Assembly (NCBI RefSeq): GCF_000455265.1 | Contig: NZ_HG005143.1 | Coordinates: 36,266-100,265, forward strand | DNA: 64,000 bases | Direction of reading: 5' to 3' | DNA from: Paenibacillus antibioticophila | Lineage (GTDB): Bacteria > Bacillota > Bacilli > Paenibacillales > Paenibacillaceae | In this document: piece by piece, positions 49,734 through 61,200 of the stretch | How positions within the stretch are numbered: position 1 is the first letter of the stretch | Layout of the letters: each line of letters opens with the position of its first letter | Made by a program: the position numbers and the translations under genes | The notes under the pieces: generated by a model | What the model was told of the DNA's origin: nothing | The model's database searches: none | The model's input: the letters and a program-made list of their open reading frames with translations, nothing else

Positions 49734-50666
49734 TCAACGTTGATTGAAAATATCGGTAAGAACAGGAACGATTTGAGATTTGCGGGATACAACGCCCTTC
49801 AGCACGGCGGTGTTGTTCTCCAGCTTCACCTGATAAGCTGCCTCAACAGCATCAGCTGCTTTTCCAAGCGCAAGCCCTACAGAATCATTGTTCAGAATGT
49901 CTGTCACAACGAACAGGAACAAATCCAGTCCCTTGCGGTCCACGATTGCATTCAGAGCCGCCTCAAGCTCGGCCTGGCGCGAGAGAACATCTTGAACGTC
50001 TACCGCATTAACCTGCGCAATCTCCACTTTGGAGCCGCCCATATCAAATTCCTTCGCATCCAGCGAAATGAGCTGCTCGATCGTCTTATCGCTGAGATCG
50101 GCACCTGCCTTCAGCATATCCAGTCCGTATTCCTCCGCATTTACCCCTGCGATTTCAGCAAGCTCGCGGGCAGCAGCTACATCCTGCTCAGTGCAGGTTG
50201 GGGATTTGAACAGCAGGGAATCGGAGATAATCGCAGATAGCATCAGTCCGGCAATATTCGCAGGAACGGAAATTCCGTTTTCCTTGTACAGCTTGTTCAG
50301 AATCGTCGCAGTGCAGCCTACGGGCTCGGCGCGATAGTACAGAGGTCCGCTGGTCTCGAAATTCGCGATACGATGATGGTCGATAACCTCGACTACAGTA
50401 AGCTTCTCAATATCGGAGACGCTTTGCTGACGTTCGTTATGGTCGACCAGAATCACCTTCTTCACTTCATCTGAAGCCGATTCAATAACGCGCGGAGCCT
50501 GGAAGCCGAACTTGTGCAGCGCAAATTGAGTCTCGCCGTTCGGTGCGCCGAGAGCCACAGCTTCAGCATCCCAGCCGAGCTTCTTTTTCAGGTCCGCGTA
50601 GGCAATAGCAGAACAGATGGTATCCGTGTCCGGGTTCTTGTGTCCGAAAATCAATACTTTTTCCAT
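49734..50666 (-). CDS. ppaC: manganese-dependent inorganic pyrophosphatase
   Basis: A 310-residue DHH-family enzyme. Metal and catalytic motifs are in order: FGHKNPDTDTICSA (residues about 6-19), the VDHNERQQS aspartate-histidine near 75, and VIDHHRI near 97. The C-terminal DHHA2 domain carries the SRKSQIVP end. It hydrolyses pyrophosphate to phosphate in the cytoplasm, pulling biosynthetic reactions forward. The start ATG 50664-50666 follows GGAGAG; the open frame continues upstream but without a ribosome site. Confidence 0.95.
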   Translation of the reverse strand: MEKVLIFGHKNPDTDTICSAIAYADLKKKLGWDAEAVALGAPNGETQFALHKFGFQAPRVIESASDEVKKVILVDHNERQQSVSDIEKLTVVEVIDHHRIANFETSGPLYYRAEPVGCTATILNKLYKENGISVPANIAGLMLSAIISDSLLFKSPTCTEQDVAAARELAEIAGVNAEEYGLDMLKAGADLSDKTIEQLISLDAKEFDMGGSKVEIAQVNAVDVQDVLSRQAELEAALNAIVDRKGLDLFLFVVTDILNNDSVGLALGKAADAVEAAYQVKLENNTAVLKGVVSRKSQIVPVLTDIFNQR

Positions 50667-50923
50667 TCGATTACTCTCCTTTATGATTTCGCTTAGAAAA
50701 GTATAGCTCACAACCAGATTTACAATCAAGACCTGTCCTGAGCGAAATGAATTTACAGCACCGGATAAACCATGTACCATCTAAGTAATCCGTGCTGCCG
50801 CAGGAGTTCGGCTATGAGTGCGTGTTCAAAAGATGACCTTCTGAACAACCTCGATAAGAGTTTCAGTTCCTGCTCAGGCGGCATTCAGCGGATGTTCAGC
50901 GATATCGGGCACAATAGAAGTAC
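50667..50923. other. ppaC upstream region with a short repeat-end pair
   Basis: No gene is visible. At 50819-50853 GTGTTCAAAAGATGACCTTCTGAAC resembles the two ends of the MITE-like element joined without a body (cited as GTTCAAAA and TTCTGAAC). The ppaC promoter should lie within the first 100 bases. Confidence 0.4.
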
Positions 50924-51141
50924 GAGTTCAAAAAGTCAGGTTTTCAGCACCGAGAAGGTTGCGAGAACCCGAAGAAGGAGGAACGGAGTGTAGGCAAACC
51001 CTACATGAGCGAAATGCTTCCAAAGGAAGCATACCTCGTAAGCATCCGCTCGGACTTCGAGGGTGAACGCTAGATTCGATGTCGAATCAACCTCTTGAAC
51101 CCCTTCGTGATCAAAAGCTGACTTTTTGAACGACCTCTAAA
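50924..51141. repeat. second full copy of the MITE-like repeat
   Basis: This copy shares with 15203-15380 the ends (GAGTTCAAAAAGTCAGG at left, GCTGACTTTTTGAACGACCT at right) and the body (CACCGAGAAGGTTGCGAGAA, GGAGGAACGGAGTGTAGG, GATTCGATGTCGAATCAA). It is about 40 bases longer, owing to an extra segment near 51017-51052 containing the hairpin ATGCTTCC-AAA-GGAAGCAT. It ends 37 bases before the response-regulator gene, so it sits where that gene's promoter would be expected. Confidence 0.85.
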
Positions 51142-51178
51142 AGTAATTATAGTTTGCGCTGCACTGGAGGCTAGTACC

Positions 51179-51865
51179 ATGAAGAACATCAAGGGTGTCA
51201 AAATAATGCTCGTCGATGACGAGGCGCATATTACCCAGTTTCTTGAGCTCGGACTTGTGAATGAAGGCTTTGACATCCGGACTGCCGCCGATGGCATGAC
51301 TGCGGTGAATCTGGCTGTTGAATACCAGCCTCATGTCGTTATCCTTGATGTGATGATGCCTGGGATGGACGGCTGGGAGGTCTGTCGGCTCCTGAAGAAG
51401 ACGCTCCACAATGTTGCGATCATTATGCTAACCGCCAAAGACGAGGTGGAGGATCGGGTAAAGGGCCTTACGACCGGTGCGGATGATTATGTAGTGAAGC
51501 CGTTCAGCTTTGAGGAGCTGTTGGCCCGAATCGGAGCGCGCCTTCGCAATCAGTTCCCCGCCTTGTTCGGAGAAGTCAGCTTCGGCCCCTTCAAGCTCGA
51601 TGACCGGCGGAAGGAGATTCAGTATAACCAGGCCGTGCTCGAACTGTCCCCCACAGAGTATGAGCTTTTGAAATATCTTGTCATCAATCACGGCATTGTT
51701 CTCAGCAAGAGCAAAATTCTGGAGCAGGTCTGGGGATATGATTTTGGCGGCGAGGAAAATATTGTAGAGGTCTACATCCGTTCCTTGCGCGAGAAGCTGA
51801 ACGATAGGGAGCATCGGTTGATCCGGACGCTCAGAGGCGCGGGATACCGCGTAGACCTTCCATGA
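51179..51865 (+). CDS. OmpR/PhoB-family response regulator
   Basis: A 228-residue regulator. The receiver has MLVDDE, phospho-aspartate in VILDVMMPGMDG near residue 58, TAKDE and VVKPFSF. The winged helix (about 130-226) ends with VYIRSLREKLNDREHRLIRTLRGAGYRV. GGAGG eight bases upstream supports the ATG. It overlaps the kinase gene by four bases (ATGA). The regulated genes are unknown. The MITE-like repeat lies directly upstream. Confidence 0.93.
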   Translation: MKNIKGVKIMLVDDEAHITQFLELGLVNEGFDIRTAADGMTAVNLAVEYQPHVVILDVMMPGMDGWEVCRLLKKTLHNVAIIMLTAKDEVEDRVKGLTTGADDYVVKPFSFEELLARIGARLRNQFPALFGEVSFGPFKLDDRRKEIQYNQAVLELSPTEYELLKYLVINHGIVLSKSKILEQVWGYDFGGEENIVEVYIRSLREKLNDREHRLIRTLRGAGYRVDLP

Positions 51866-53430
51866 AGCCCGGCATCCGTCGGTGGTCCGGAAGGCTTCGG
51901 GACAGCTTTTCCCCCGCTTCTTTACGAACCCAGTTACTATCCAGATCACTCATTATTCTTGCTGTCCTGCTTCTGCTTATCGGTACCGTGCAATTTATTG
52001 TCATGAAAAATTTCCTGTACAGTAACCAGGCTGAGACATTGCAATCGCAGATCCGCGGCCTTCCGAAGGAGCTCTTGGGAGAGAACAGCTGGATTATCCG
52101 GAACCGGTTCAAGAATGAGGCAGGTACGGCGCTTGTGCCGCCCTCTGCATCGCCTCCTTACGATACGTCCGAGGCCGGGGAGCGGAGGCCGTTCTTATTT
52201 CTGCCGGACACCTCGATTGCATTGATCAATGCAGAGAACGAACTGATTAACCCCTCCTCCAACGAATCCGGGCTTCCCGCCCCGCAACTGACATCGGAGC
52301 AATACAGCAAGATCCGGAAGGAATGGGACACCCGAAATATACGGGCTTATCAAATCGCGCATGATCAAAATGGCACTGAGCAGCTTCTTGTGTTCCGTCC
52401 TGCCGACGGGCCGCGAAGCTGGGATCTGTTGATTCAGATGGGCATCTCTACAGCGCCGTTGAAGGCTATTGCCTGGCGGCAGCTGACTATCTTCATCAGT
52501 CTGTCCCTCATCGCGCTCGGTGCCGGGCTGATGCTCTATCTGTCGATTCTACGCAAAACCTTGACTCCGCTGAATCAGATGGTGAAGACGGTTGAAGAGC
52601 TGGATGCCGGCAAGCTGGACCGCCGCTTTGATACCTCTCTCGGGCAGAGCGAGATCGACCGGTTAGCGGAATCGTTCAACGGGATGCTGGAGCGGCTGGA
52701 GGCTTCCTTTGAAAATGAGCGGGAGGCCAAGGAGCATATGCAGCGGTTTATCGCGGATGCCTCCCATGAGCTGCGGACACCACTCACTTCGATTCACGGC
52801 TTCCTTGAGGTGCTGCTGCGCGGTGCCGCCGAGAAACCGGAACAGCTGAATGCGGCGCTTGGAAGCATGCTTGGCGAAGCCAAGCGGATGAAGAAGCTGG
52901 TCGAGGATTTGCTGATCCTTGCGAAGCTGGACCGAACTCCTGCTGTCAGCAGATCCGAGACTTCGCTGGATACATTGATTGAAGAGATGGAGCCGCAGCT
53001 GCGGATGCTGGCCGGAGAACGGAAGGTCATCTTCTCTCTGGCTCCGCATATCCGGGCTATGACGGATCGCGACAGAATCAAGCAGGTAATTCTGAATCTG
53101 TTCCACAATGCGGTACAGCACACAGACCCCGGGCTGGGAATCATCCATATTTCCCTGTCTGTCCTTGCAGGCAACTGGGCCGAACTCCGGGTGAAGGACA
53201 ACGGTCCGGGGATTACACCGGAGCATCTCCCCCATGTATTCGAACGCTTCTACAGAAGCGAGGTCTCCCGGGTCCGCAACCGTCAGGGCGGGGCAGGCCT
53301 GGGGCTTGCGATCACTCAATCGATTGTTGAGGTCCATGGCGGACAGATCGAGGTCGACAGCACGCCGGGTGAAGGTGCGGCATTCATCGTGAAGCTGCCT
53401 ATCCTAGCGGCGGACGCTCCCTCCCATTAA
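51862..53430 (+). CDS. HAMP-containing sensor histidine kinase
   Basis: A 522-residue kinase with two membrane helices (about 28-50 and 202-225) flanking an extracellular domain of about 150 residues. HAMP follows (about 226-280), then HisKA with the histidine in DASHELRTPLTSIHG near residue 303, and HATPase with NLFHNAVQH, DNGPGI and GAGLGLAITQSI. The layout is that of PhoR/BaeS/ArlS-like envelope or stress kinases. The signal is unknown. Translationally coupled to the regulator. Confidence 0.93.
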   Translation: MKPGIRRWSGRLRDSFSPASLRTQLLSRSLIILAVLLLLIGTVQFIVMKNFLYSNQAETLQSQIRGLPKELLGENSWIIRNRFKNEAGTALVPPSASPPYDTSEAGERRPFLFLPDTSIALINAENELINPSSNESGLPAPQLTSEQYSKIRKEWDTRNIRAYQIAHDQNGTEQLLVFRPADGPRSWDLLIQMGISTAPLKAIAWRQLTIFISLSLIALGAGLMLYLSILRKTLTPLNQMVKTVEELDAGKLDRRFDTSLGQSEIDRLAESFNGMLERLEASFENEREAKEHMQRFIADASHELRTPLTSIHGFLEVLLRGAAEKPEQLNAALGSMLGEAKRMKKLVEDLLILAKLDRTPAVSRSETSLDTLIEEMEPQLRMLAGERKVIFSLAPHIRAMTDRDRIKQVILNLFHNAVQHTDPGLGIIHISLSVLAGNWAELRVKDNGPGITPEHLPHVFERFYRSEVSRVRNRQGGAGLGLAITQSIVEVHGGQIEVDSTPGEGAAFIVKLPILAADAPSH

Positions 53431-53433
53431 TAA

Positions 53434-53487
53434 CAGGGCCAGCCCGTTCCTCCACTTTGGAGGCACTGGGCTGGCCCAGTCTGTTGT
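53434..53487. terminator. terminator between kinase and hflX
   Basis: GGGCCAGCCC at 53436-53445 pairs with GGGCTGGCCC at 53468-53477, with an inner CCTCC-ACTTT-GGAGG hairpin. Convergent position suggests use from both sides. Confidence 0.8.
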
Positions 53488-53496
53488 TAGCAGATG

Positions 53497-54777
53497 TTAA
53501 GCTTCAATCTCAATTGGCTCCACGACATAATGCTCATATTTGCCATAATCACTCTGTCTGCATTCCAGGGCAAGCCGCGTGCCTTCCTCTTCATAGCTCG
53601 TATGCAGAATATTCGCATGCTCATTCAGATAAGAGACGACAGCGCCTTGATCATAAGGAATCAGCATGTCGCAACGGATGTAATCCTTGAAGACTTGCCG
53701 GGAGATCAAGCCCGCCAGCTCCTCAATGCCGATCCGGCGTTTGGCCGAGAGGTAGATCCGATTGTCCAGCGTTTCGGGGATCGCCTGCTCGGTCAGGTCT
53801 GCTTTGTTATAGGCATAGATAACGGGGATATCCTTGATGCCGATGTCCTCCAGTGTCCTGTTCGTAATATCGATCATACGCTCATACTCCGGGTTGGCAT
53901 AATCCACGACATGGATCAGCAAGTCCGCCTCCGCCACTTCCTCCAGGGTAGACCGAAACGCCTTGATCAGATGATGGGGCAGCTTGCTGACGAAGCCGAC
54001 CGTATCGGTGAGCAGAAAGGTCTTGTTATCCTCAAGCGGAATACTGCGGACCGAGGTCTCCAGAGTGGCGAACAGCATATTCTTCTCCAGCACCTGCTTC
54101 TCCTGCTCCGGGTTGAACCGCTCCAGCATCGCATTCATTATCGTAGATTTGCCTGCATTGGTGTAACCGACCAGAGAGACCACGGGAAAATCATTCTTCT
54201 TGCGCTGCTTCCGTTGCGTCTGCCGATGCAGTGTCAGCGTCTCCAGCTCTCGGCTTAACGCTGTAATCTTCTCTTCAATCCGCCGGCGGTCCAGCTCCAG
54301 CCTTGTCTCCCCGGCACCGCGGTTCTTGGTGCCCACACCGCCGCCCTGGCGGCCAAGCGATTCCCGCATCCCGACAAGGCGCGGCAGCATGTATTTCAGA
54401 TGTGCAACCTCTACCTGAAGCTGCGCCTCGCGCGTCCGAGCCCGCTGATCGAAAATATCGAGAATCAGCACGGTTCGGTCAATAACTTTGCAGTCCAGGT
54501 CTGCCTCCAGATTGCGGATCTGCGAAGGGGACAGCTCATCATTAAAAATGACGAGATTTCCGTCATTGGCTTCCAGGAGCGCTCGAACCTCTTCTATTTT
54601 CCCGGTCCCAATATAGTGAGACGAATTAATCTTGGCCAGGTTCTGGGTAAGTGTCGCCACGACCTCAATGTCACAGGCCTCAGCTAGATTGGCAAGCTCC
54701 TCCATGGAGTATTCGAAATCCTTCTGATGATTCAGGTTTACACCGACCAAAACGGCATTCTGCTTTAATTGTTCCAT
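53497..54777 (-). CDS. hflX: ribosome-associated GTPase HflX
   Basis: A 426-residue GTPase. The N-terminal HflX domain (about 1-195) contains DELSPSQIRNLE, DRTVLILDIFDQRARTREA and GGGVGTKNRGAGETRLE. The G domain (about 200-370) has G1 VGYTNAGKST, G3 DTVGF, and G4 YNKADL. HflX splits stalled or hibernating ribosomes, notably after heat stress or antibiotic arrest. The start ATG 54775-54777 is set by GGGAGG; an upstream in-frame ATG precedes that Shine-Dalgarno. Confidence 0.95.
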   Translation of the reverse strand: MEQLKQNAVLVGVNLNHQKDFEYSMEELANLAEACDIEVVATLTQNLAKINSSHYIGTGKIEEVRALLEANDGNLVIFNDELSPSQIRNLEADLDCKVIDRTVLILDIFDQRARTREAQLQVEVAHLKYMLPRLVGMRESLGRQGGGVGTKNRGAGETRLELDRRRIEEKITALSRELETLTLHRQTQRKQRKKNDFPVVSLVGYTNAGKSTIMNAMLERFNPEQEKQVLEKNMLFATLETSVRSIPLEDNKTFLLTDTVGFVSKLPHHLIKAFRSTLEEVAEADLLIHVVDYANPEYERMIDITNRTLEDIGIKDIPVIYAYNKADLTEQAIPETLDNRIYLSAKRRIGIEELAGLISRQVFKDYIRCDMLIPYDQGAVVSYLNEHANILHTSYEEEGTRLALECRQSDYGKYEHYVVEPIEIEA

Positions 54778-54855
54778 AACATATTCCTCCCTAGCGTTCA
54801 TGAATAGGTTTAACCATTACGGTCATGTTCAATCGCGCGGGAATGTGCTCTGCAT

Positions 54856-54884
54856 AACAAAAAACACAGGCAGCAGCCTGTGTC
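54856..54884 (-). terminator. terminator or attenuator upstream of hflX
   Basis: ACACAGGC-TGCT-GCCTGTGT (minus strand) followed by TTTTTTGTTA. It lies about 80 bases before the hflX start on the same strand, so it may act as an attenuator or end a small transcript. Confidence 0.75.
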
Positions 54885-55177
54885 GGAACAAACGAAAATA
54901 AAGGTGAGAAGGCCTTGGTCCGCGGCAAATAATGCGCGCTCCCGGCGGCTTCTCCTTTAGTCGGCATATTCTATTCAAAAAATGAGTCCCTTCGTCATAG
55001 CATACCAATCCCGTTTGCCCTGCACAGGTGCAGAGCCTTTGAGCACTATTCAATTAGCCGCGCAAAGTGGAAAAACGGAATTTAATATTAATCACGAGGA
55101 ACCCTCCGTTCGCTTAAGATAGTTCTACTGTAACATAAAGCGGTTCGCCTGACAATTTGCGTTTGCAGTTCATGGCG

Positions 55178-55224
55178 GAAAAAGATGCTGTCTCCATAGG
55201 TCAGAGATCCAAGGAGACAGCCCT
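55178..55224 (-). terminator. terminator of the giant GH43 gene
   Basis: GCTGTCTCC pairs with GGAGACAGC; on the minus strand ATCTTTTTCC follows, ten bases after the stop. Confidence 0.88.
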
Positions 55225-55234
55225 TCTCTTCATC

Positions 55235-58200
55235 TTACGGTATCAGATTGAATAAATGATAGATGATTATTGCCGCTTCAGCTCGTGTGGCGGAATCCTG
55301 TGGTGCAAACAGGTTATTTCCTTTGCCGTTGATGATGCCTGAAGCTTTCAGGACAGCAACAGCTTCTTGCGCATACGCGGAAATCTTCTCCTGATCGAGG
55401 AAGGAAGCGTCGATAGAAGAAGCGCTGAATTGGATTCCAGCCAACTGCGCAGCACGATAGGCCATGGCAGCTATCTCCTGTCTGCTAATGTCATCGCCGA
55501 CGCCGAAGCTGCCGTCCGGCTTGCCGTTTACAATTCCCAGCTTCTGCGCGCTTGCGACGGCTTCGTAATACCAAGCTCCTGTCTTGGCATCCGTAAAGGC
55601 GCTGGATGCGTTAGCATCGCTTAACTCAAAGGAGCGGATCAGCATCGAGACAAATTCAGCCCGCGATACCTTTGCTCCTGGCTGGAATTTGTTATCACCG
55701 GTTCCCTGAAGGATTCCTCTGGCCGCGAGTGCGCGGATTCCCTGACGCGCCCATGCGGCATGATTCAGATCTTCGAAGGTGATATCTCGATAGGCAACGG
55801 CGTAAGTGCCCAAGTTGGAAGCTGACAGCTCCGCCTTGCCTGTATCGGAATGATAAGCCCCATTTACGATTAGCTGCGGTTGTCCCGCGTCATCTATGAA
55901 GAATACAATGACATGTTCCGGCTCTTGGCCTGACTCCAGCTTGTAATCCAATCCGATCCGAAGCATGCGCTTAGCAAGCCCGGATACGATTTTGCCATCG
56001 TGCTCCAAGACAACCTCGTACGCGGCAATGACTCCGCTTAAGCCGTTGACCCCTGTCAGATCAGGCTGTTCACCGTTCCTGGATACCTTCAAGGTGAGTG
56101 TTCCGCTTGCCGTTAGCTTTGACGGAAGTGCAGACGGATCGAAGGCTACCGCGGCAAAGCCCAGATCAAGACTCAGTTGCTTGATTCCCTGCTTGGATGC
56201 GGCATCAAGAAGCTCTGCCTTCAAGGCAATAGCTGCACGGTCCGCAGCGCCTGATGCGGCAACAATTGCCACCGTTCCATTCGCCGATTTTGCAGCTGCC
56301 TGGATGAACAGATCAGCCGGCACTTCGTAGAATACGGCCCTATTCGCATCAGGCTTAGCTTCGGTTAGCTGCAGCCTGTTTCCATTCACTTGTCCTGCCG
56401 TATCCGAAGGCTTCGTTCCTGAATCCGGCGTGCCCGGTGAAGGAGAAGAAGATCCGCCCGGTGTTGCAGGTGTCCCCCCTCCGCCAGAAGCGGCTTGCTG
56501 CCCGGAAATAACTACAGTGATTTCCCCAAAGATGTCCGGGGTGCTTACAGAGGTTGCCCGAATGGTCACCGTTCCGTTACCTTTGGCGGTTAATAACCCG
56601 GCAAGCGAGAGATCTGCGTATGCATTGCCGTTGATGATCGACCAGTTCACACGCTTATCGCCAGCATTTGCCGGAAGCACTTCGGCAAGCAGTTGCAGAG
56701 TCCCGCCCCTACTTGTAATACTCGAAACACCGCCGGCTCCGGATACCGCAACGCTCTCCACGGCGACCGGTTCAGGCTCAATGCTCTTACTGGAAGGCAT
56801 CGGCTGCGGCGTAACCGTTGGTCCCCATACCTCCATCGCATCCGGTCCGCTCTCTTGCGGAACGAATTGAACGCGGTCAATCGCCAGCTTTCGCGGCTCC
56901 GTCTGACCCACGCGATAGTGCGTATGGTAGACCATAAACAATTCGGATCCAGCCGGCGAATAGATGAGAGAGTGATGACCCGCACCCGGCACCAGTATGT
57001 TTGACTTCATGATCGGGTTATATTCATACTTCGTCCATGGACCCGTCGGCGTTGGCGCTGTCGCATATCCGACCCCGTAATCCGGACTTTCAAAGTGATT
57101 CCCCGAGTAAGTCATATAATAGGTTCCATTATGCTTGATTACAAACGGTCCCTCATTGATCCTTGCTGCCGGCTGCTTTGTGCTTAGCTCCCAGTTTTGC
57201 GTAGGCGCAAACACAAATTGGACGGTGTCTTCCTTAATGGACTTCATATCTTCGTTCATTTCCGCAACCAGGATGTGATTATTATTGTTGAACCGAACAA
57301 AATACATATAGCTCTTGCCGTCATCATCCGTAAAAATATGCGCATCAATCTCAGGCGTATTCAGATGAAGCGGCGCCTGAACATCCTGTACAAACGGCCC
57401 TAAAGGCGATTCACTCGTCGCAACGGCAAGGCGTTCTTCTACGGCATAGTACATGTAGAAGGTTCCGTTCTTCTCGATCACCTCCGGCGCCCAGAACCGG
57501 TTATTGCCCCAGGTGTCTTCCTTGCTTAAGGCATAGCCTTGATCCTCCCAGTGCACTAGGTCGGTTGAGGTATATGCCTTGATACCGTTCTGCATACCCG
57601 GCCAATCCGCCGTATGAGTGCCGTACAAATAATAGATTCCGTCGTGGAACAGCACGTAAGGATCGGCGATGCCCGGTAACAAGTCAGGGTTGGAATAGGT
57701 CTGTTCCGGGAGTTGTTCCGCATACGAGCTTACCTTCACATTGTCGAACTTGGCCTCGGCATTCCAGGTTCTGAAGCCGATCGCTCCTGTGCCTGGATGA
57801 GCACTGTCCGTCAAATCAAACTTCGGATAAGGATTTAAATTCAATGGATTATCGTTGATGTAAATCTGGATATGCTCATCCTCCACAACGGCTTTGATCC
57901 TATAGGTCTGATTCAAATGGATCGGCAGCGGTCGGGCAGCAATCTCCCGCCAGATTCCGCCTTTCATCTCCCCGAAGACTGCCGATTTGTTGGCCGCATT
58001 GATGCCTATATAATAACTGTCCAGAGCATCCGGTCCGACTGCGGCATTGGCAGTCCGGAAGATCAGGCCCGCCTCCGTTCCGCTCACTAAAGTGACGTCA
58101 GCTTCATAAATGTAATCTGTGAAGTGCTTCCTCTTCAGCAGAGCCTTGTAGCCTGCTCCGCTATTCACAGTCAGAGCATGATCCGAAGAGATCTTCCAGG

Positions 58201-61200
58201 TTCCTCCGTAGGTCTCCCAATCGGAAATATTGCCTTGTTCGAAATCCTCCTCATATAAGACCTCCGGTACGGCGCTTGAGTCCTCCACTGTAATCACAGC
58301 CTGTGAGCTGTAATTGCCGCTGTGGTCCTTCGCAGTAATTATCGTCCGTCCCGGCGCCTTGGCCTGGACAAGACCGGAGGCATTTACCTCGGCAATACTT
58401 GTATTTGATGAAGCCCATATGACATGCTCTCCGCTTGCTCCCGTGTTGGTAAGCTGCAGGCTTTCCCCAACCTTCAGCGCCGCTGTCTTCGGCGTCACTT
58501 CAACGCCGCCGGTCATTTCGCGGACCGCGAAATAATCGAAGACCGCTTGCTTGGAAACGCCGGATACAATGCTATTGGCATAGAAGCCTACCTTGACGTC
58601 GCCAAGATCTGCCGTCACCGGATCCGATGCCTGAACCCATTGGTAGCCATCCCAGTAGAAGGTTGTATATACGTTGCCCATTTTGCGGATTTTGAGCGTC
58701 ATGGTGTCTCCGCCCGGATGCGCAGCGTAGTTGCCCGGCTTGCGGTAGGTACGGTTCAACTCATAGGCCGTCTCGATAATTCGGCCGTTGCTCCATACAT
58801 GACCCAGCTTCACGAAATTGTCCGCATCCTTCCACACAAACATTCCCGCCTGCTCATGATTGGCCGTAATGGGCATCGTCATCTTGGCGATGATTTCAAA
58901 ATCACTGTTCTTGGATACCTCCCGTAAAAACACATTGTCTTGGGAGTTGTTATCCTGGTATACATCAGTCGCTGTCGTATTGATCGTCAGGGCTCCCGGA
59001 TTTTTACTCAGACTCCAGTTCGCCTTGTTTTCCTTTACGATGGACCAGGCGGGATCCAACTGGGAGCCGTCAAAATGATCAATCGTAAATCCCGTCAAAT
59101 CCGGTTCTCTTGCTTCACCAAGCACGGTAATCGGCAGCTTGACCTTCAAACTGCTGTTTGACTTGCTCGTAATCTCGACTGTCGTCGTGCCTGGCTTGAT
59201 GCCGGTTATGGTGTAGAATGCCCGCCCGGTAGCCGTATCCTTCCCGCTCCAGGCAACCTCGGCCACCTGGCTGTCGGAGGAGACCGCTGCAAGCATCTTG
59301 TCAGTTCCAGCAATCGGTCTTGCTGCTACTTCTACCGTGGCAGAGGCACCCGCTCTGACGGAAACCGAGGATTTATCCAGCAATAAGTCTTCTACCGGGT
59401 TACTGCCGGAATCTGCTTCAATCCGCTCCAGTACAATATAATCCACCTGGGCAAAATTCATCTTGCCGGCAATCCGTATCGTATTCGAACCGCTCTCAAG
59501 ATGAACATCGATCGAGGATGGATTGTAGTGTCCCCAGCCAAAGCTTGAATGAGAAATGCTCTGAGCTGCTCCATCATTAATCCGGACGGACTGCTCGGCT
59601 AACCCGCTGCCGGAGGACCCGTTGTCAGCCATAACAATAAGCGTATATTCGCCTCCATGCTCTACATCCACGCTGAATTCAACATAATCGGATGAAGTAT
59701 CCAGTTGCCCGACGACCTTGCCTCCCGAGGCATTCCCTTCGTTGACTATAGCAGCCTTGCCGCCCAAATGCGCATCCTCTGCCTCATATTGATACCGTTC
59801 GATAGCAGGAGTACCCGAAGGCTCCTCGATGGCGGTGCCATAGGACACCGGTGTCCCAAAATTAGGCGTGCCATCGGCGTTCCAGGTGAATTTCTGTGCC
59901 CGAACACTGCGGTTGGCCCAGCCTCCGCCAGAGTTTTTCACAGCATGGTAGACAAGCCAATCCTCCGTCCCGTCCGGAGACACCGTGAAGGTGTTATGGC
60001 CGGGACCATATGCCGTAGGTGCTTTAGAGAATACCGGACCGCTCTTGGTCCAGGAAGCCGGATCAAGCACATTTCCATTTGTATTCGTCAGCATGCCCAG
60101 TGCATAATCATCCGTCCAGCTGCCGCTCGCCGAATAAACAATGAAGATCTTGCCGTCCTTCTTTAGAAGCTCGGGACCTTCATTAATATAGGGCTGGCCA
60201 TTCAGCTCCCAGGCTTCTGTCGGGGTTGAGAGCATGACTCTCGGTCCGCTGATCGTCCATGGATTGCTCATCGGTGCAATGTACAGGTTTTGCTTGACAT
60301 TCACTGTACCCTCCCAACCGGACCAAGTGAAGTAGAGGGAGCCGTTATCGGTCTGGAGAACCGCGCCATCAATCGCCCAGCGATCTGTTGAATCGGTAAT
60401 CTTCCCCTTAAAGGTATATGTTCCCTGCGGGTCCTGCGAGTTGCCTTCAAGCACATACATCCGGTGATTGGCATTGTCGCCGTCATCGGCGGCAAAATAG
60501 ATGTACCATTTGCCGTTAATGTACTGAAGCTCAGGAGCCCATAGATCCTTGGAGTACATCGTTCCGCTTGGCGGCGTATAGACGGTCACACGCGGCGCCG
60601 AGCCGATATCCTGAAGCCTTCTGGCTTTCGCCACCACAATGGAGCTGTCTCTCACAGACTTTACATAATAATAGTAGCCGTCCTTGAACACGATGGATGG
60701 ATCCGCCGATCCTCCCCCTCCGGAGACCTGGACAATCGGATTCGTGACGGACCATGCGTCATAAACGGCATCCGTTGCGGACCATTCACCGCTTCTCCAG
60801 CCGTCAAAGGCAGTCCAGCCGCCTGCATCGCTATCGCTAAACCCCGGCTCGAGCCTGACCTCGGCATCCCCAACGGTATATAACGCAGTCACCGTGTCCG
60901 AGACCATCTCTCCCGCTCTCTCCGCATATGCCTTGATCATCTTCGCAGAGGATACAAGGATCGGAGAGCGGTAAATACGCGACTGACGGTCAGGCTCGCT
61001 CCCGTCCGTCGTATACCGGATGACCGCATCATCTGCTGCCGAAGACAATGTTACGAGCTGAGAGCTTTCATTATGTCCGCCCGCAAGACTGAACATCGGT
61101 GCACTTGTCTGAAGCTCTGCATATTCCTTAACGACGATATTATCAATCGTCGAGGTTCCCCACCAGGTACGCAAGCCAATGGCTCCGCCCTCCGTAATCT

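Larger units (their letters stand above)
54778..55234. other. gene-free gap upstream of hflX
   Basis: About 450 bp without a supported gene. It holds two minus-strand terminators (54856-54884 and 55178-55224) and probably the hflX promoter. A minus-strand stretch at about 54900-55060 that ends in the first of these terminators could be a short leader or small RNA, but I find no known motif. Confidence 0.5.

Noticed and set aside
54829..55053. Minus-strand 74-residue frame upstream of hflX
   Set aside because: It reads through a strong terminator and has no plausible start signal.
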